A stretch of DNA of 64,000 bases from Tridacna crocea (GCA_943736015.1 OX031062.1:29547462-29611461); one strand, 5' to 3'; numbered from the stretch's first letter, positions 31,549 to 43,254 are shown. Program-made: numbers and translations. Notes: generated by a model from the sequence alone, not told the origin.

Positions 31549-31778
31549 TTTAACCCATTACCACACAATCTCTCCTTTTGACGCCCCTGAGAAAGAAGCC
31601 TTTTGAATTCACTGTGGGAAAAGGAGAAATTGCTGGTAACCAGCATTTTCTCCTTTTTCCACAATGTTTTCTTCCCTTCACAAGACAAATTTCATTTTTT
31701 CAGTCACTTTTATTTTGTCGTCTGCAAATGCTTTCAATTTGGACAATCCTAAAATTTTGTAGTTCGGTAATGAGTTAA
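31549..31778 (+). repeat. h1 element
   Basis: TTAA at 31549 and 31775. The left arm carries GAGAAATTGCTGG (an h2-like base change) against CAGCATTTTCTCC on the right. Confidence 0.88.
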
Positions 31779-31924
31779 AGGTGATGCAGAATGGACACAA
31801 AACCAGTAATTTTAAAGATTTTTGTATGATCTCTATACATGGAAGTCCTCATTATTGTTAAGGTAAGGGATTTCACTAAAACTCAGTCCTTGATCACAGG
31901 TGTGTGTCTCCGCTTTACACCCAG

Positions 31925-32156
31925 ATTAACTCTTTATCAGATGACAAAATTTTTAGACTTGCCTAAATGAAAACCTTTGCTGAAAATAAATTTAAAATGA
32001 TTCAAATGATGGAATTTGTCTTGGAAAGGGTAGCAAGCAATATGGGAAAAGGAGAAAATGCTGGTAATCAACATTTTTTTCTTACCCACTAATTTCTTTT
32101 TTTAAAGCTTCTCTCTACAAGGTCATTAAAACTCGGGATTGTTTGATAAAGGGACA
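31925..32156 (-). repeat. h1 element, worn
   Basis: TTAA at 31925. Left arm ATGGGAAAAGGAGAAAATG intact, right arm decayed to TTTTTTTCTTACCCAC. Right end GGACAA. Confidence 0.65.
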
Positions 32157-32550
32157 AGGTTGATAACATATTCAGTTTACAGTATTGGTTTACTATAAAT
32201 TCATTCATATCCAAAGTGTGCTCTCAGCAATTTTCCGCAAGGTCTCCTATGTTATTGAAAAATTGGTTAATTTCGATAGCACAGAACAAGGTTAGACATA
32301 AATTGTTAATTTGTGTTATCTTTTATTTGTGGGTGTGTATTTCCAGATTGTGTGTATTTCATTCTTTTTGCCTGTTTCATATAAATTTAGAAAAAAATAT
32401 AAGTATTAAGGGCTATTATTTGCCATATAAGGATTGTTTTCATTACGGCCGTCTAGTAGCCTATTTGTAAATGCTGTAAGCACATGGTTTTGTGCATGGA
32501 AATCGGCCTTTAAAGCTTTTCCACTTAATGTGTGTGACTTTCCTTTTCAG

Positions 32551-32638
32551 AAATACAGGTTGATGAGAAAAAGTATGTGACATTTCTTTCATTTTGGATT
32601 GTGGACAAAGTAAAGATACCCTATTTAAAGAGAGACAG
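32551..32638 (+). CDS. Internal exon of an unknown gene
   Basis: Good acceptor (GACTTTCCTTTTCAG) and donor GTAATT. 88 nt, open in one frame only: IQVDEKKYVTFLSFWIVDKV then KIPYLKRD. Its 3' phase fits the exon at 35844. I do not recognise the family. Confidence 0.55.
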
Positions 32639-33056
32639 GTAATTATTTCCTTAGATATACCATTGGTTTTTGATTTGCAGACATTTTCAAAAGATCTTGT
32701 ATGGCCTATGGGGGCCCTTTGTGTACTTGAAGCTACATTTTATGTGGCATTTGAAATTATTATCAGAATTTCTTTTAGTTACCATGCATTTAGTTTTGGT
32801 TACCATTTGATCTTTAAGCCGCAGGCTTTTGCAGACAATGTAGGTCAAGATCAGACTCTACAGAATTTGTAGGATATGAGCAATTAGTATAGAATAGGGA
32901 ATTGGATCAAGAATTCCTAATGGACACAGAGCATTGTATGTTTTGGACAAGTTTTTGGATAGAATCCCACTGATTGAGTGCCTGGGCACAGTTTCCCGAA
33001 AAAACTTCAATTTTTTGTTTTGCTAAAAATCATCTGACAGACCCATTAATTTTTTT
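32639..33056. other. Intron-like DNA
   Basis: No element. A half dyad TGTAGGTCAAGATCAGACT lies at 32841. A short open frame here has no splice support. Confidence 0.4.
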
Positions 33057-33274
33057 TTAACCCTTTACCACACAATCCTTATTTTTAAGGACCCCAAGAA
33101 GGAAGCCTTTTGAAAACATTACGGGAAAAGGAGAAAATGCTGGTAATCAGCATTTTCTCCTTTCCATAATGTTTTCTAACCTTTCAAAAATGGATTTTAA
33201 TTTTTGAGTCACATTTATGTTGTCGTCTGTAAACCTTTTAGTTTGGACAAGTCTAGAATTTGGTTGTGAGTTAA
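33057..33274 (+). repeat. h1 element
   Basis: TTAA at 33057 and 33271. Left arm TTACGGGAAAAGG; right arm slightly shortened (CTCCTTTCCATAATG). Confidence 0.85.
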
Positions 33275-33497
33275 CTCAAGTTGAGTCTGTTATTTGAGAA
33301 GCATGTCATTGACATTTATGGACTGTGCTGACATTTTTTAAATTGTGAGTTGACACAATGTTTCAGACTGAAATCAGAAAAATAAACACCCCTTACATAA
33401 TTAACAGTATGAAGTCCATTATTCTGCTGAGTTGAGAATGAAACATCTTGTCATCAACATGGGGTATGAGAACATGATTTGTTAGCTTACAAAGGTC

Positions 33498-33726
33498 TTA
33501 ACTCATTACCACACGAGAAAATTTTGGACTGGTCCAAATTGAAAGCATTTGCAGACGACAAAATAAAGCTGACTGAAAAATAGAAATCTGTTCTGGGAAG
33601 GGTAGAAAACACTGTGGGAAAAGGAGAAAATGCTGGTTACCGGCATTTTCTCCTTTTCCCATAGTGTTTTCAAAAGGCTTCTTTCTCAGAGGCATCAAAA
33701 GTAGGACTTGTGTGGTAATGGGTTAA
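33498..33726 (-). repeat. h1 element
   Basis: 229 bp, TTAA at 33498 and 33723. Left arm AACACTGTGGG against CCCATAGTGTT; core GCTGGTTACCGGC. Confidence 0.9.
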
Positions 33727-33813
33727 TACGTGCGTTTAGTCACCTGATTTGTCACTGTTCACTTCAGTGCTTCTCAGACTGAGGATTCGTTCTAATAGAA
33801 TGTTAGTCAAGTA

Positions 33814-34038
33814 TGTCTACCCATTACTGCCCTACTTTTGACAACCCTGAGAAAGAAGCCTCTAGAAAACATTGTGGCAAAAGGAGAAAATGCTGGTAAC
33901 CAGTATTTTCTCCTTTTCCCACTATTATCTACTCTTCACTGAACAAATTTCAAATTTTCAGTCACTTTCATTTTGTCGTCTGCATATGCTTTCGATCTGG
34001 ACAGTGGCCTGAAATATTGTCGTTTGGTAATGAGTTAA
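33814..34038 (+). repeat. h1 element
   Basis: Right TTAA at 34035, left TTAA lost. Core GCTGGTAACCAGTAT, right arm shortened. Confidence 0.75.
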
Positions 34039-34347
34039 ATCAAACTCACCTGCAGTCAGAAAATGAGTCTATTAGCAGATTTGAGCAAACTAGATAGACA
34101 TTTTAAGCTGAGCCTGTATCAGTATGTATTTTCTTACCTGATATGAGAGTAATGTTCTTGGAATGTATGCATGATTATGTAAACTGCTTTGCTCTTGCAA
34201 ATATTTGCTAAAACTGTGCTTCATAGCTCTCTTGTAACATTGGCTCCATCCTAAAAGAAACATTTTGTCAATTTTACGAGCAGAAAAATGATTAATGAGG
34301 TTTTACTTTATAAATCCCAATGAACCATGCTCTGGCAAAAGCAGGCT
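34039..34347. other. No gene or repeat recognised
   Basis: About 310 bases of A/T-rich DNA without clear features. Confidence 0.4.
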
Positions 34348-34763
34348 TTAATCTATTATCACACAATCCTTACTTTTGACGACGCTGAGAAGGAAACCTT
34401 TAGAAAACATTGTGGGAAAAGGAGAAAATGCTGGTAACCAGCATTTTCTCCTTTTCCCACAATGTTTTCTACCCTTCGCAAAACAAATGTCAAATTTTCA
34501 ATCACTTTTATTTTGTCGTCTGCAAATGCTTTCCATTTGGACAGTCTAGAAATTTTGTCGTTTGGTAATGAGTTAACTCTTCACCACACAATCACAAGTT
34601 TTAATGACCCTGGGAAAGAGGCCTTTTGAAAACAATGTGGGAAAAGAAGAAAATGCTCATTTCATTCTTTTGTATTCTTTCTCCATTTTAGCCATATCTA
34701 AAGTGTCATCTGCAACTGCTTTAAATTTGGACCTGTCTCACATTTTGTCGTTTGGTAAAGAGT
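34348..34763 (+). repeat. Two h1 elements sharing a TTAA
   Basis: The first, 34348-34576, is intact and 229 bp. The second starts at the shared TTAA (34573) and has lost most of its right palindrome arm, ending at AAAGAG near 34763. Confidence 0.85.
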
Positions 34764-34859
34764 CTCCATGAAGCAGTAGACCTAGCAAACCATCACATTA
34801 TCATAGATACAAAGTAGCTTTTTTTTATGAGATGTTGAATTAAAGGCCTGTATTATAGT

Positions 34860-35075
34860 GTTATACTATGACAGAAAACAATTCCGATTCTATACTTCCT
34901 TATGAAACGAGGCTTTTGAAAACACTTTTGGAAAAGTTGAAAAAACTCATGAACAGCAATTTCTTTTCAAACTGTTTTTTGTCCATTCAAAGACATACCC
35001 CTCATGTGGGTCTTCCTCTTGTTGCTGTCTGCAAATGCTTTCAATTTGGTCAGCTTTTAAGTTTTGACATGTGAT
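34860..35075 (+). repeat. Degenerate h1 element
   Basis: Retains GGCTTTTGAAAACA and GTCTGCAAATGCTTTCAATT. The palindrome is largely lost. Confidence 0.55.
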
Positions 35076-35843
35076 ATGGAGAAAAAGAACTAGGGATTAC
35101 TTTGGATGTTTTCTATTTCTGAAAGACAAGTAGCATCAATGTTTAAGTTGTTGCGTGTTATTTTGCCTTCATTATGTAGAATTCAGACATTTTGTCATCT
35201 GGTAAAGGGTTAACCAGACAGATTGATCATTTTGGACTTGAGTACTGACTGTTATTGTGGCTGAATTACATTTTTGTGCAATCTGCTATTGGCATCAAAT
35301 ACAGCTGTAAATATCTAGGAATCTATGGTTATCTCTCAGTATAATCAGTGTTGGTATAATGACCAATCAGTTTGATGAACCCCGTGGAGTGTGACTCGAA
35401 GACCATTTGCAGACAGTGTAGGTCAAATTCATATTGTACAAAAAATGCTGTCTGAACTTTGATCTACACTCTCCAATAAGGAGATTCGTTGTCTGTATAG
35501 AAGAAGCTGGCAGTGTCATTTTTTTGGCTTTTTACTTTCCGCTTTAAAGTTTGATTTCATGCATTTAGCTGGAGAAGGTTAAAAGATATAATTATGAGGG
35601 ATCCTGTATTGATCATTGGTAAAGTACATGGCCCTTAATCAGGGCCCTGGCCCTGGTTGGAGTCTCTTTCGGTTGGAAGCATATGGCTTTTCTTGGGAGT
35701 GTCCATGGGCAGTATTAGCCTAGTATTAGTGAAAGCCAGGACAAAATTGATACAATTTTGTTGTTTGTTGGTGCAATTTAATTATAAGCAACTATGAATC
35801 AATGTAAACCATCATTCATATAGATCTTCCGTAGCTTGGTCAG
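35076..35843. other. Intron-like DNA
   Basis: An h1-like end TTTGTCATCTGGTAAAGG at 35192, a diverged dyad at 35401-35475, and otherwise single-copy DNA up to the acceptor at 35843. Confidence 0.4.
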
Positions 35844-36054
35844 TAATGAACAAAAGTTGAAACCAAGGGAGCATTTGGTTTTGCCTCAGCAATGTTCTTT
35901 TAGAAGATTGATGGTAGTCATTGTTACAGGGTTCATACTGCTCTCACTACTGTATGGTGTGTCCATGATGTCTGTCCCAGAAAGTAGTGAGTTGCTTGAA
36001 GAGAATGTAGCAGTGTGCAGAGTGCTTGTCAAAGAAACTCCAGGCAAGCGTTGA
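35844..36054 (+). CDS. Candidate exon with a membrane segment
   Basis: After acceptor CTTGGTCAG, one base plus 70 codons end at TGA. It reads NEQKLKPREHLVLPQQCSFR, then a hydrophobic segment MVVIVTGFILLSLLYGVSMM, then SVPESSELLEENVAVCR and a basic end. Joined to 32551-32638 the frame continues in phase. The topology suggests a single-pass membrane protein. The family is unknown. Confidence 0.42.
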
Positions 36055-36211
36055 ATATAAATAGGTACCACTGATGGGTTACTGATTGCAGCAGTTTAAT
36101 TGGAGTGATACTGCAAACTTTTAGGTACCAACCACACAATTTGACACAAACATCTTTCACCAAGGTAAATGAAAAAAAATTTGGTTGGGACAATCGCCCA
36201 GACACTGCAAT

Positions 36212-36436
36212 TTAACCCTTACCACACAACCCTGACTTTTAACACCCCTGTGGAAGAAGCCATTTGAAAACATTTTGGGAAAAGGAGAAAATGCTGGTAA
36301 CCAGCATTTTCTCCTTTTCACACAATTTTTTCTCTACCTAAAACAAAATTCAATTCTTTAGTTGCATTCATTTTGTTGTCTGCAAATGCTTTCAATTTGG
36401 ACCAGTCTAAAATTCTGTCATTTGATAAAGAGTTAA
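36212..36436 (+). repeat. h1 element
   Basis: TTAA at 36212 and 36433. Left arm TTTTGGGAAAAGG, right arm CCTTTTCACACAATT. Confidence 0.85.
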
Positions 36437-36571
36437 ACCTCAATCCTGAGTTTAACAACTCTATGGCAGAAGAACTTTAGAAACATAAAAAATGTTGATA
36501 ATCAGTGTTTTCTCGCAAAGTTTCAAAAGCTTTATCCTGCATTGTTGTAAACCGTGGCACTGTAGGGTTAA
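36433..36571 (-). repeat. Degenerate h1 remnant sharing a TTAA
   Basis: A shrunken copy (ATGTTGATAATCAGTGTTTT core) between TTAA 36433 and TTAA 36568. Confidence 0.6.
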
Positions 36572-37116
36572 AGATTTAATGGCTGCTTTTGCCATGAAGT
36601 GAAAACATTTACCATTTAGTATGGGTCTAAGATCAGACTGTGTATCCCATAGACATTATTAGTTGCAATTTCAGGTGGCAGGGGACTTGGAAACTTGTTC
36701 ATGGCCGTGGTCAATCATGTTGCCCCTGAGCCGTGAACAAGTTTCCAAGTCCCCTGCCACCTGAATGTACATGGTTTTTGCCAGGTTACACGATGTAATG
36801 GTTCCCGGCATGTTAACCAATCAGATCACGAGAAATTTGTTTGCAGTAAAATAAACCATACTGTCCAATTTTTTTTTTTCTACAATGTCGGCAAAACCAT
36901 GTGTTGTGTCTTCTGGGCTAAAAGATCAAACTGCATATTTTTCCAGTACATGTATTACATGATGAAAGTGCTGGGAGTGAAAGACAAAAATCTTGTAAAT
37001 ATTTGATTACATTTACCTTTTTGGGAAACAATACAGAAAATTGAACAGGAAAAGGCTTTTCTCTCTGCCATTCCTTACATGATTCTTGAAATCAAGGAAG
37101 AACAGACAACTTTTCT
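36572..37116. other. Single-copy DNA with one perfect inverted repeat
   Basis: Holds half of the GATCAGACTG dyad (36630) and the inverted repeat listed separately. No exon recognised. Confidence 0.4.
36669..36765. repeat. Perfect 32-bp inverted repeat, 33-base loop
   Basis: Left arm starts TTCAGGTGGCAGGGGACTTG (36669-36700) and is matched exactly by the right arm ending CCCCTGCCACCTGAA (36734-36765). It is not related to the TTAA families and has no TTAA ends. Confidence 0.9.
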
Positions 37117-37347
37117 TGCAACCCTTTAGCACACAATTACAGCTTTTGACGACCCTGAAAGAGAAATGTTATAGAAAACATTGTGTGAAAAGGAGAAAAT
37201 TCTGATAACCAGCATTTTCTCCTTTTCCAACAATGTTTTCTACCCTTCCCATAGCAAATTTTAACTTTTCAGTCACATTTATTTTGTCGCCTGCAAATGC
37301 TCTCAGTTTGGACCAGCCCAAAAATTTGTCGTTTGGTAAAGAGTTAA
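37117..37347 (+). repeat. h1 element
   Basis: Left TTAA mutated to TGCA, right TTAA at 37344. Core TTCTGATAACCAGCAT. Confidence 0.8.
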
Positions 37348-37479
37348 TTTGTACACAGAAATTTAAAAGGAGAATTAACTTATATTTTTCTGTTGTAATA
37401 TTCAATTGCTCCTGTGATTACAAAGAAATAAACACAGATTTTCAGTCTATCATGGCTGATGGATCTGTATATTACCTTT

Positions 37480-37719
37480 GAAACCTTTGCAACACATTCA
37501 AGAGTTTTGATGACTCTGAGGAAGAATTAAGTTTTTTGAAAAAAAATTGTGGGGAAAAAAGAGAAAATACTGGTCACCATCATTTTCTCCATTTCCCAAA
37601 TTTTTTGTGCTCTTTTTGACAACAAATCCTATAATAAGATTCATGTTTGATGTGGTGTTTACATAATTAGGCTGTGAAACTGGACATTTCTAAAATTCTG
37701 TCACCATGTATAGAGTTAA
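37480..37719 (+). repeat. Old h1 element
   Basis: Core ATACTGGTCACCATCAT, left arm GTGGGGAAAAAAGAG. Only the right TTAA (37716) survives. Confidence 0.65.
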
Positions 37720-37776
37720 AGGTTGTTGAAGTAAACACTTTAATAGTATGTGCATATTTTATATCAGTAAATAGTT

Positions 37777-38005
37777 TGACCCTTAACCACACGAGAAAAT
37801 TTTAGACTTGTCTGAATTCATTAGTCATTTGCAGATAACAGTTACATTGTGACTCATACCAAATTATTTCCTTTGTTTGGGTAGAAAACATTGTGGGAAA
37901 AGGAGAAAATGCTGGTAACCAGCATTTTCTCCTTTTCCCACAATGTTTTCAAAAGCCTTCTTTTTCAGAGGTGTTAAAATCCGTTATTCTGTGGTAAAGG
38001 GATAA
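37777..38005 (-). repeat. h1 element
   Basis: Perfect central palindrome (CATTGTGGG..CCCACAATG). Outer TTAA sites mutated to TTGA and ATAA. Confidence 0.85.
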
Positions 38006-38166
38006 TACATGTACATGTGCCCAGTGAACAGTATTGTGTATATTTCATTGTCATGTATAATTCATGATGGGTAAGATTCGTACCAGCATATTTTGCTTCA
38101 GTGATGAAATGAACGTTTGCAGTAATTAATTCTCCATCAGACAACAAATTGCCAGACTGGTCTATA

Positions 38167-38431
38167 TTAACTTTTTACCAAAAGAAGCAATTTTAGACTG
38201 GTCCAAATTGAAAGAATTTGCAGATGACAAATAAAAGTGACTGAAAAATTAAAAATTTGTTTTGTGAATAGTAGAAAACATTATGGTAAAGGGGGGAAGG
38301 TAGCCAGCATTTTCTCCTTTTCCCACAATGTTTTCTACAGCCTTCTTTTTCAGGGTCTTTTCCCATAATGATTTCAAAAGACTTCTCTCATGGGGGCCGT
38401 TAAAAGTCGGGATTGTGTGGTAAAGGGTTGA
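38167..38431 (-). repeat. h1 element with damaged core
   Basis: TTAA at 38167. The left arm is altered (TATGGTAAAGGGGGGAAGG) and a stretch near 38356 (TCTTTTCCCATAATGATTTC) looks like a second partial arm. Confidence 0.7.
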
Positions 38432-38600
38432 CAGAATTTGCAGATAAGAAATAAAGAGTGGCACAAGAGATGACAGTTGTCTCTATATTTATAAGGGTAG
38501 AAAGCTCTAAAAATGGGTATAGAAGAAAATGCTGGTAACTAGCATTTTTTCCTATTTCAAAACTGTTTTAAAATAAACACTATCATTGGTTAAAACTAGG
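38432..38600 (-). repeat. Degenerate h1 remnant
   Basis: AAATGCTGGTAACTAGCATTTT at 38526 without proper flanks. Confidence 0.5.
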
Positions 38601-38706
38601 TTGTTTGGTAAAAGTCTTTCTTCCATATAAGAACTTTTTATGAAAAATATTAAGTGGTAATTGATGGTGTTACCGTTTTACATTATTTATCACTCCTTAT
38701 ATTAAA

Positions 38707-38938
38707 CTTAGCCTTTACCAGAAAATCCCTGGTTTTTACAACCCTTACATTACAGCCTTTCGAAAACATTGGGAAAAGGAGAAAAATGCTGGTCACCAGC
38801 ATTTTCTCCTATTCCCACAATGCTTGCTACCCTTCCCAAAAACAAATTTCAATTTTTTAAGCCATGTTAATTTTTGTCGTCTGCAAATGCTTTCAATTTT
38901 GAAATATCTACAATTTTGTCGTTTGGTAAAGAGTTAAA
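38707..38938 (+). repeat. h1 element
   Basis: Core GCTGGTCACCAGC. Left arm shortened (CATTGGGAAAAGG). Right TTAA at 38935. Confidence 0.8.
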
Positions 38939-39530
38939 TGATTTATCACTTATTATCATAAGCTATCATTTATGCTACATCTGCTGCTTGTCTGTAATAT
39001 AAGGATTAATTTCAGTTTTATCTGTATATTAAAGGCTCACTAATGGCCAAAAGTGAATTATGATTTGGAATTGAAATTGTGTACAAATATGATTCATACC
39101 ATTTCACAGTATGGATACTGCTTCACAATGCAGCTCAGAACAGTCTGTCAAAGTTCCTGTTGCTGGCAGAAAAATGATTTGTGACAACTTTTGTCAAACT
39201 CATAAAAATATTCATACTCATTAGTGTTAGGAATTGCCTATAATTTGGCTCAATTCTCATTGGGGCAAATACTTCATTGGGTAAAAGAGGCAGGAATTGT
39301 TGAATAATAGACTTTAAGATTTTTAAATGTTTATAATATATCTATTTCATCAGTGTGAATCAAGGTCTTGTTCTCATTCTGATATCAATATCCATTATTT
39401 TGAAATTAATACAAGGGTTGTTTATAATATTCACTGACTCAATCCATTATTGGCATAGAAAACGTTAACTCTCCAGCAAACAACCAATGTCTTTATCAGT
39501 AAAATACAGAACAAAATAATAGAGAATGCT
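38939..39530. other. No gene; short dispersed repeat
   Basis: 39045-39120 (TGGCCAAAAGTGAATTATG.., ATACCATTT..AGTATGG) resembles 29090-29160. A 37-codon ATG frame starting at 39111 begins inside this repeat and is not annotated. Confidence 0.4.
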
Positions 39531-39760
39531 CTAATTTCTTACCACACAACCCCAACTTTTAACGACCCTCAGAGAGAAGCCTTTTTAAAACATTGTAGCA
39601 AGAGGAGAAAATGCTTGTAACCAGGATTTTCTCTTTTTCAAACAATGCTTTCTTCCCTTTCAAAGGCAAATTGTTTTGTCTGCAATACATTTTACTTTGT
39701 CATCTGCAGATACTTTCAAATTACACCAGTCTAACATTTTGTTGTTTGATAAAAAGGTCA
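39531..39760 (+). repeat. h1 element, worn
   Basis: Core ATGCTTGTAACCAGGAT, left arm TGTAGCAAGAGGAG. Both TTAA sites lost. Confidence 0.65.
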
Positions 39761-39779
39761 ATGCAGCTCAATCATTAGG

Positions 39780-40016
39780 CAAAAATCTCCAGTAAGAGTT
39801 TCTGGCTCCTGTGGGAAATTTATGCATTATGCTGATATGTATTTTGCTGCCACCTGTGTAAAAGAAAGTGCGACAGTGGTGACGTGGGAAAGCGGCCAGT
39901 CAGGCTTGGTAAGAAAATTGTACAGAGTACTGGTAGAGTCTCCAGGAAAGCATAGATAAGTGCACTGTCTACCGCAATATAACTGAAATGATGTTGAGAA
40001 AGGCATCTAGGGCCAT

Positions 40017-40053
<37 letters not shown>
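39780..40053 (+). mobile_element. SINE-like tail with ATCA microsatellite
   Basis: 39975-40018 reads ACCGCAATATAACTGAAATG..TTGAGAAAGGC, a tail type common in mollusc SINEs, then about eight ATCA units (40019-40052). The head is not clear, so the left limit is approximate. Confidence 0.5.
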
Positions 40054-40054
<1 letters not shown>

Positions 40055-40355
40055 TATGAGAAAGCTTTTTTGTTGTCTTCAGCAGAGGTTGTTGTAAATA
40101 GGTCTGACTAACACACAGTAATGTAAGTACAGAAATAGGATGATAATTGGTATATAGGGGATTTGAAAAAGATGGTTGAGTATGGTTGAATGAACTGAAG
40201 ACAAACTGGTTAAAGAATGTAAGTGTCAGGTCAGTAGTGTATAAATAATTTATCCTGTCAGAAATGGACACCTCTTGTGAACTATATACTTCATAAGTAA
40301 GAATAAGAAAAAACCAACATATTTAGATCTATATCAGTTTGTATTTTCTTCTCAG
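40054..40355. other. Intron-like DNA upstream of candidate exon
   Basis: About 300 bases of single-copy sequence running into the acceptor TATTTTCTTCTCAG. Confidence 0.4.
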
Positions 40356-40578
40356 TCTTGCACACAGCTGGTACAGAAAATGTACTGGGATCTTTCAGTG
40401 GGGCAGACCAGAACAATGTAAACTAAAGGCATATAAGGACAGAATATCAAATATCACACAGTGTAGACTACATTATCAGACTCCCTGTCTTGTTCAGCAG
40501 GTTTTTGAACGTCACTATCTTCAAAAACAACCCTATATTGCTCTTGGCTCAATTGGAGGCAGTCAGTTTACTTTATAA
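40356..40578 (+). CDS. Candidate terminal exon, unknown gene
   Basis: Acceptor GTATTTTCTTCTCAG. The longest frame runs 73 codons (LAHSWYRKCTGIFQWGRPEQ ... GSIGGSQFTL) to TAA. A second frame, LHTAGTENVLGSFSGADQNN, is also protein-like for 22 codons, so the true frame is uncertain. Family unknown. Confidence 0.42.
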
Positions 40579-40587
40579 TCAATCTTT

Positions 40588-41051
40588 TTAGCTCACCTGT
40601 GCAAAAATTGTGCTTAAAGGTAAGTTATTTAGATTGATATGTGTCTATCACCTATCTATCCATGCAAATACCGGTATCACACAGTGTTGTTACAAGATTA
40701 GACTGCATGTCGTGCACAGCTTATTTTTAAACCTCTCTTTCTTTAGCTCTTTCCACTCCAGAGACAACACCAGAAGCTTTTTCTTGGATCTTCACTGTCC
40801 ACTGCTACATTCTAGACTAAGACCGAACTGTCTCTTGATCTTGCAGAGGAAATGTATTTTTGGCCTCTGAGACAATGCAATTTATGTGTTCAGTATCAAA
40901 AGAGTTAATACTACCCATAATGCTGTTTGCTCATTTGCAGAGGCAGTCAATGTCTTTGTTTTCAATTAATCGTTTTTGCTCATCTGTGCAAAAAGATGTT
41001 TTGATTGGTTTTTGTCCATCATCCATCCATAAATCCATCCAGCCATCATTT
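40588..41051 (+). repeat. Two degraded heads of Helitron-like units
   Basis: TTTTTAGCTCACCTGTGCAA at 40587 and TTTTTGCTCATCTGTGCAAA at 40972 resemble the head of the unit that follows, with CATCCATCC simple sequence after the second. Tails were not found. Confidence 0.5.
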
Positions 41052-43253
41052 TTAGCTCACCTGAGCACGAAGTGCTCAGAGTGAGCTATTGTGATCACTC
41101 ACCGTCCGTCGGCGTCCGTCGTCCGTCCGTCCGTCCGTCCGTCCGTCCGTCGTCCGTTCACATTTTCTTGTTTACACTCTAGCATCTACAAATATCAACC
41201 AATCAACACCAAACTTGGTCAAAGTGTGTATGACCATAAGATCTCGGATGAGTTCGATTATGGGTCAAATCGGACCAGAACATCTGGAGTTATTTGCCCT
41301 TGAATTAAGAAAATTGCTATATTTCACTTTGTTTACACTCTAGCATCTACAAATATCAACCAATTAGCACCAAACTTTGTCAAAATATATATGACCATAA
41401 GATCTTGGATGAGTTCGATTATGGGTCTCATCGGACCAGAACGACCGGAGTTATTTGCCCTTGAATTAAGAAAATTGCTATATTTGACTTTGTTTTCACT
41501 CTAGCATCTACAATTTTTAACAAATCAACACCAAACTTGGACAAAGTGTGTATGACCATAAGATCTTGAATGAGTTCGATTATGAGTCAAATCGGACAAG
41601 ACCATCTGGAGTTATTTGCCCTTGAATTAAGAAAATAGCTATATTTCACTTTGTTTACACTCTAGCATCTACAAATATCAATCAATTAGCACCAAACTTT
41701 GTCAAAATATATATGACCATAAGATCTTGGATGAGTTTGATTATGGGTCTCATCGGACCAGAACGACCGGAGTTATTTGCCCTTGAATTAAGAAAATTGC
41801 TATATTTGACTTTGTTTTCTCTCTAGCATCTACAATTTTTAATGAATCGACACCAAACTTGGACAAAGTGTGTATGACCATAAGATCTCGGATGAGTTTG
41901 ATTATGGGTCAAATCGGACCAGAACATCTGGAGTTATTTGCCCTTGAATTAAGAAAATTGCAATATTTCACTTTGTTTACACTCTAGCATCTACAAATAT
42001 CAACCAGTTAGCACCAAACTTTGTCAAAATATATATGATCATAAGGTCTCGGATGAGTTTGATGATGGGTCTCATCGGACCAGAACAACTGGAGTTATTT
42101 GCCCTTGAATTAGAAAAATTGCTATATTTGATGTTGTTTTCACTCTAGCATCTACAGTTATTAACCAATCAACACCAGACTTGGACAAAATATACATGAC
42201 CATAAGATCTCGGATGAGTTTGATTATTTGTGTATTCAGACCAGAACAACTGGAGTTATTTGCCCTTGAATTAAAAAAATTGCTGTATTTCACTTTGTTT
42301 ACACTCTAGCATCTACAAATATCAACCAATTAGTTCCAAACTTGGTCACAACATATATGACTAAGATCTCAGATGAGTCCGATTATGGGTGACCAGAACA
42401 ACGGGAGTTATTTGCCCTTGAATTAGAAAGTATTTTTTAGAATAGTTCTTAGGCTGGAGCATAACTTTGTCATTTCCAGTCCAATTTACTTGAAACTTGG
42501 CATTTGTGTTTATTGCAATAAAACAGAGTGCAGTGTGAAAGAGCCATAACTCTACTTCATACTGTCTATAAGTTAATTCCCTTTGATTGAAATTTTTACA
42601 GCATTTTCTGCTTGTCTGGAATATAACTTTGTCATCTACAGCCTGAACATCGTCAAATTTGATATGCATGATTGTTGAAAAATTATGGAGTGCACTGCAC
42701 AAGAACCATAACTTCCTAGCACAAATTTTGAGTTATTCCCCTTCATTTTTATAGCATTTCTTGCTTTGTCAGGAGCAAACCTTTGTCATCATAAGGAGGA
42801 ATGACTTGATATTTGGTATGCTTATTTGTTGCAGTATTTGGGAGTGCAGTGCCCAAGAATTGTAATTGTACCTTGTGCTGTCTAAGTTATTTCCCTTTGA
42901 ATGTCATTTTTACAGCATTTAGTACCTGCCCTGAATATAGCTGTTATCTTAAGTCAGAACAACTTCAAACTTGGTATTCATGTTTTTTGCAATATTACAG
43001 AGTACAGTGCACAAGAACAATAACTCTACGTAGCAGGAATTTTGAGTAATTCCACTTTGATCTTCATTTTTACAGTATTTCTTGCTTGTATGGAATGGAA
43101 CTTCAAAGTCTCAAGTTAGATTGCAACAATTTGCTGCTCCTGTTTCATTATCATTTGGCCTTGAACCTTGTTATTTGGTATATATCTTTAGTTTAGACCT
43201 GTGCTGCTTGGTACTCAGGTGAGCGATATAGGACCATCATGGTCCTCTTGTTT
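41052..43253 (+). mobile_element. Helitron/pearl-like unit with two array types
   Basis: Head TTAGCTCACCTGAGCACGAA with hairpin, then a CGTC/CCGT microsatellite (about 41097-41157). Eight tandem monomers of about 161 bp follow (CTCTAGCATCTACAA at 41179, 41340, 41500 and on to 42305), then about four units of a second, unrelated monomer of roughly 155 bp (TTTTTACAGCATTT at 42593 and 42910). The tail is ACTCAGGTGAGCGAT, hairpin GGACCATCATGGTCC, TCTTGTT. The microsatellite plus core-repeat layout matches published pearl elements. Confidence 0.85.
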
Positions 43254-43254
43254 A

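Noticed and set aside
39111-39224. 37-codon ATG frame
   Set aside because: It begins inside a short dispersed repeat related to 29090-29160 and has no splice or homology support.
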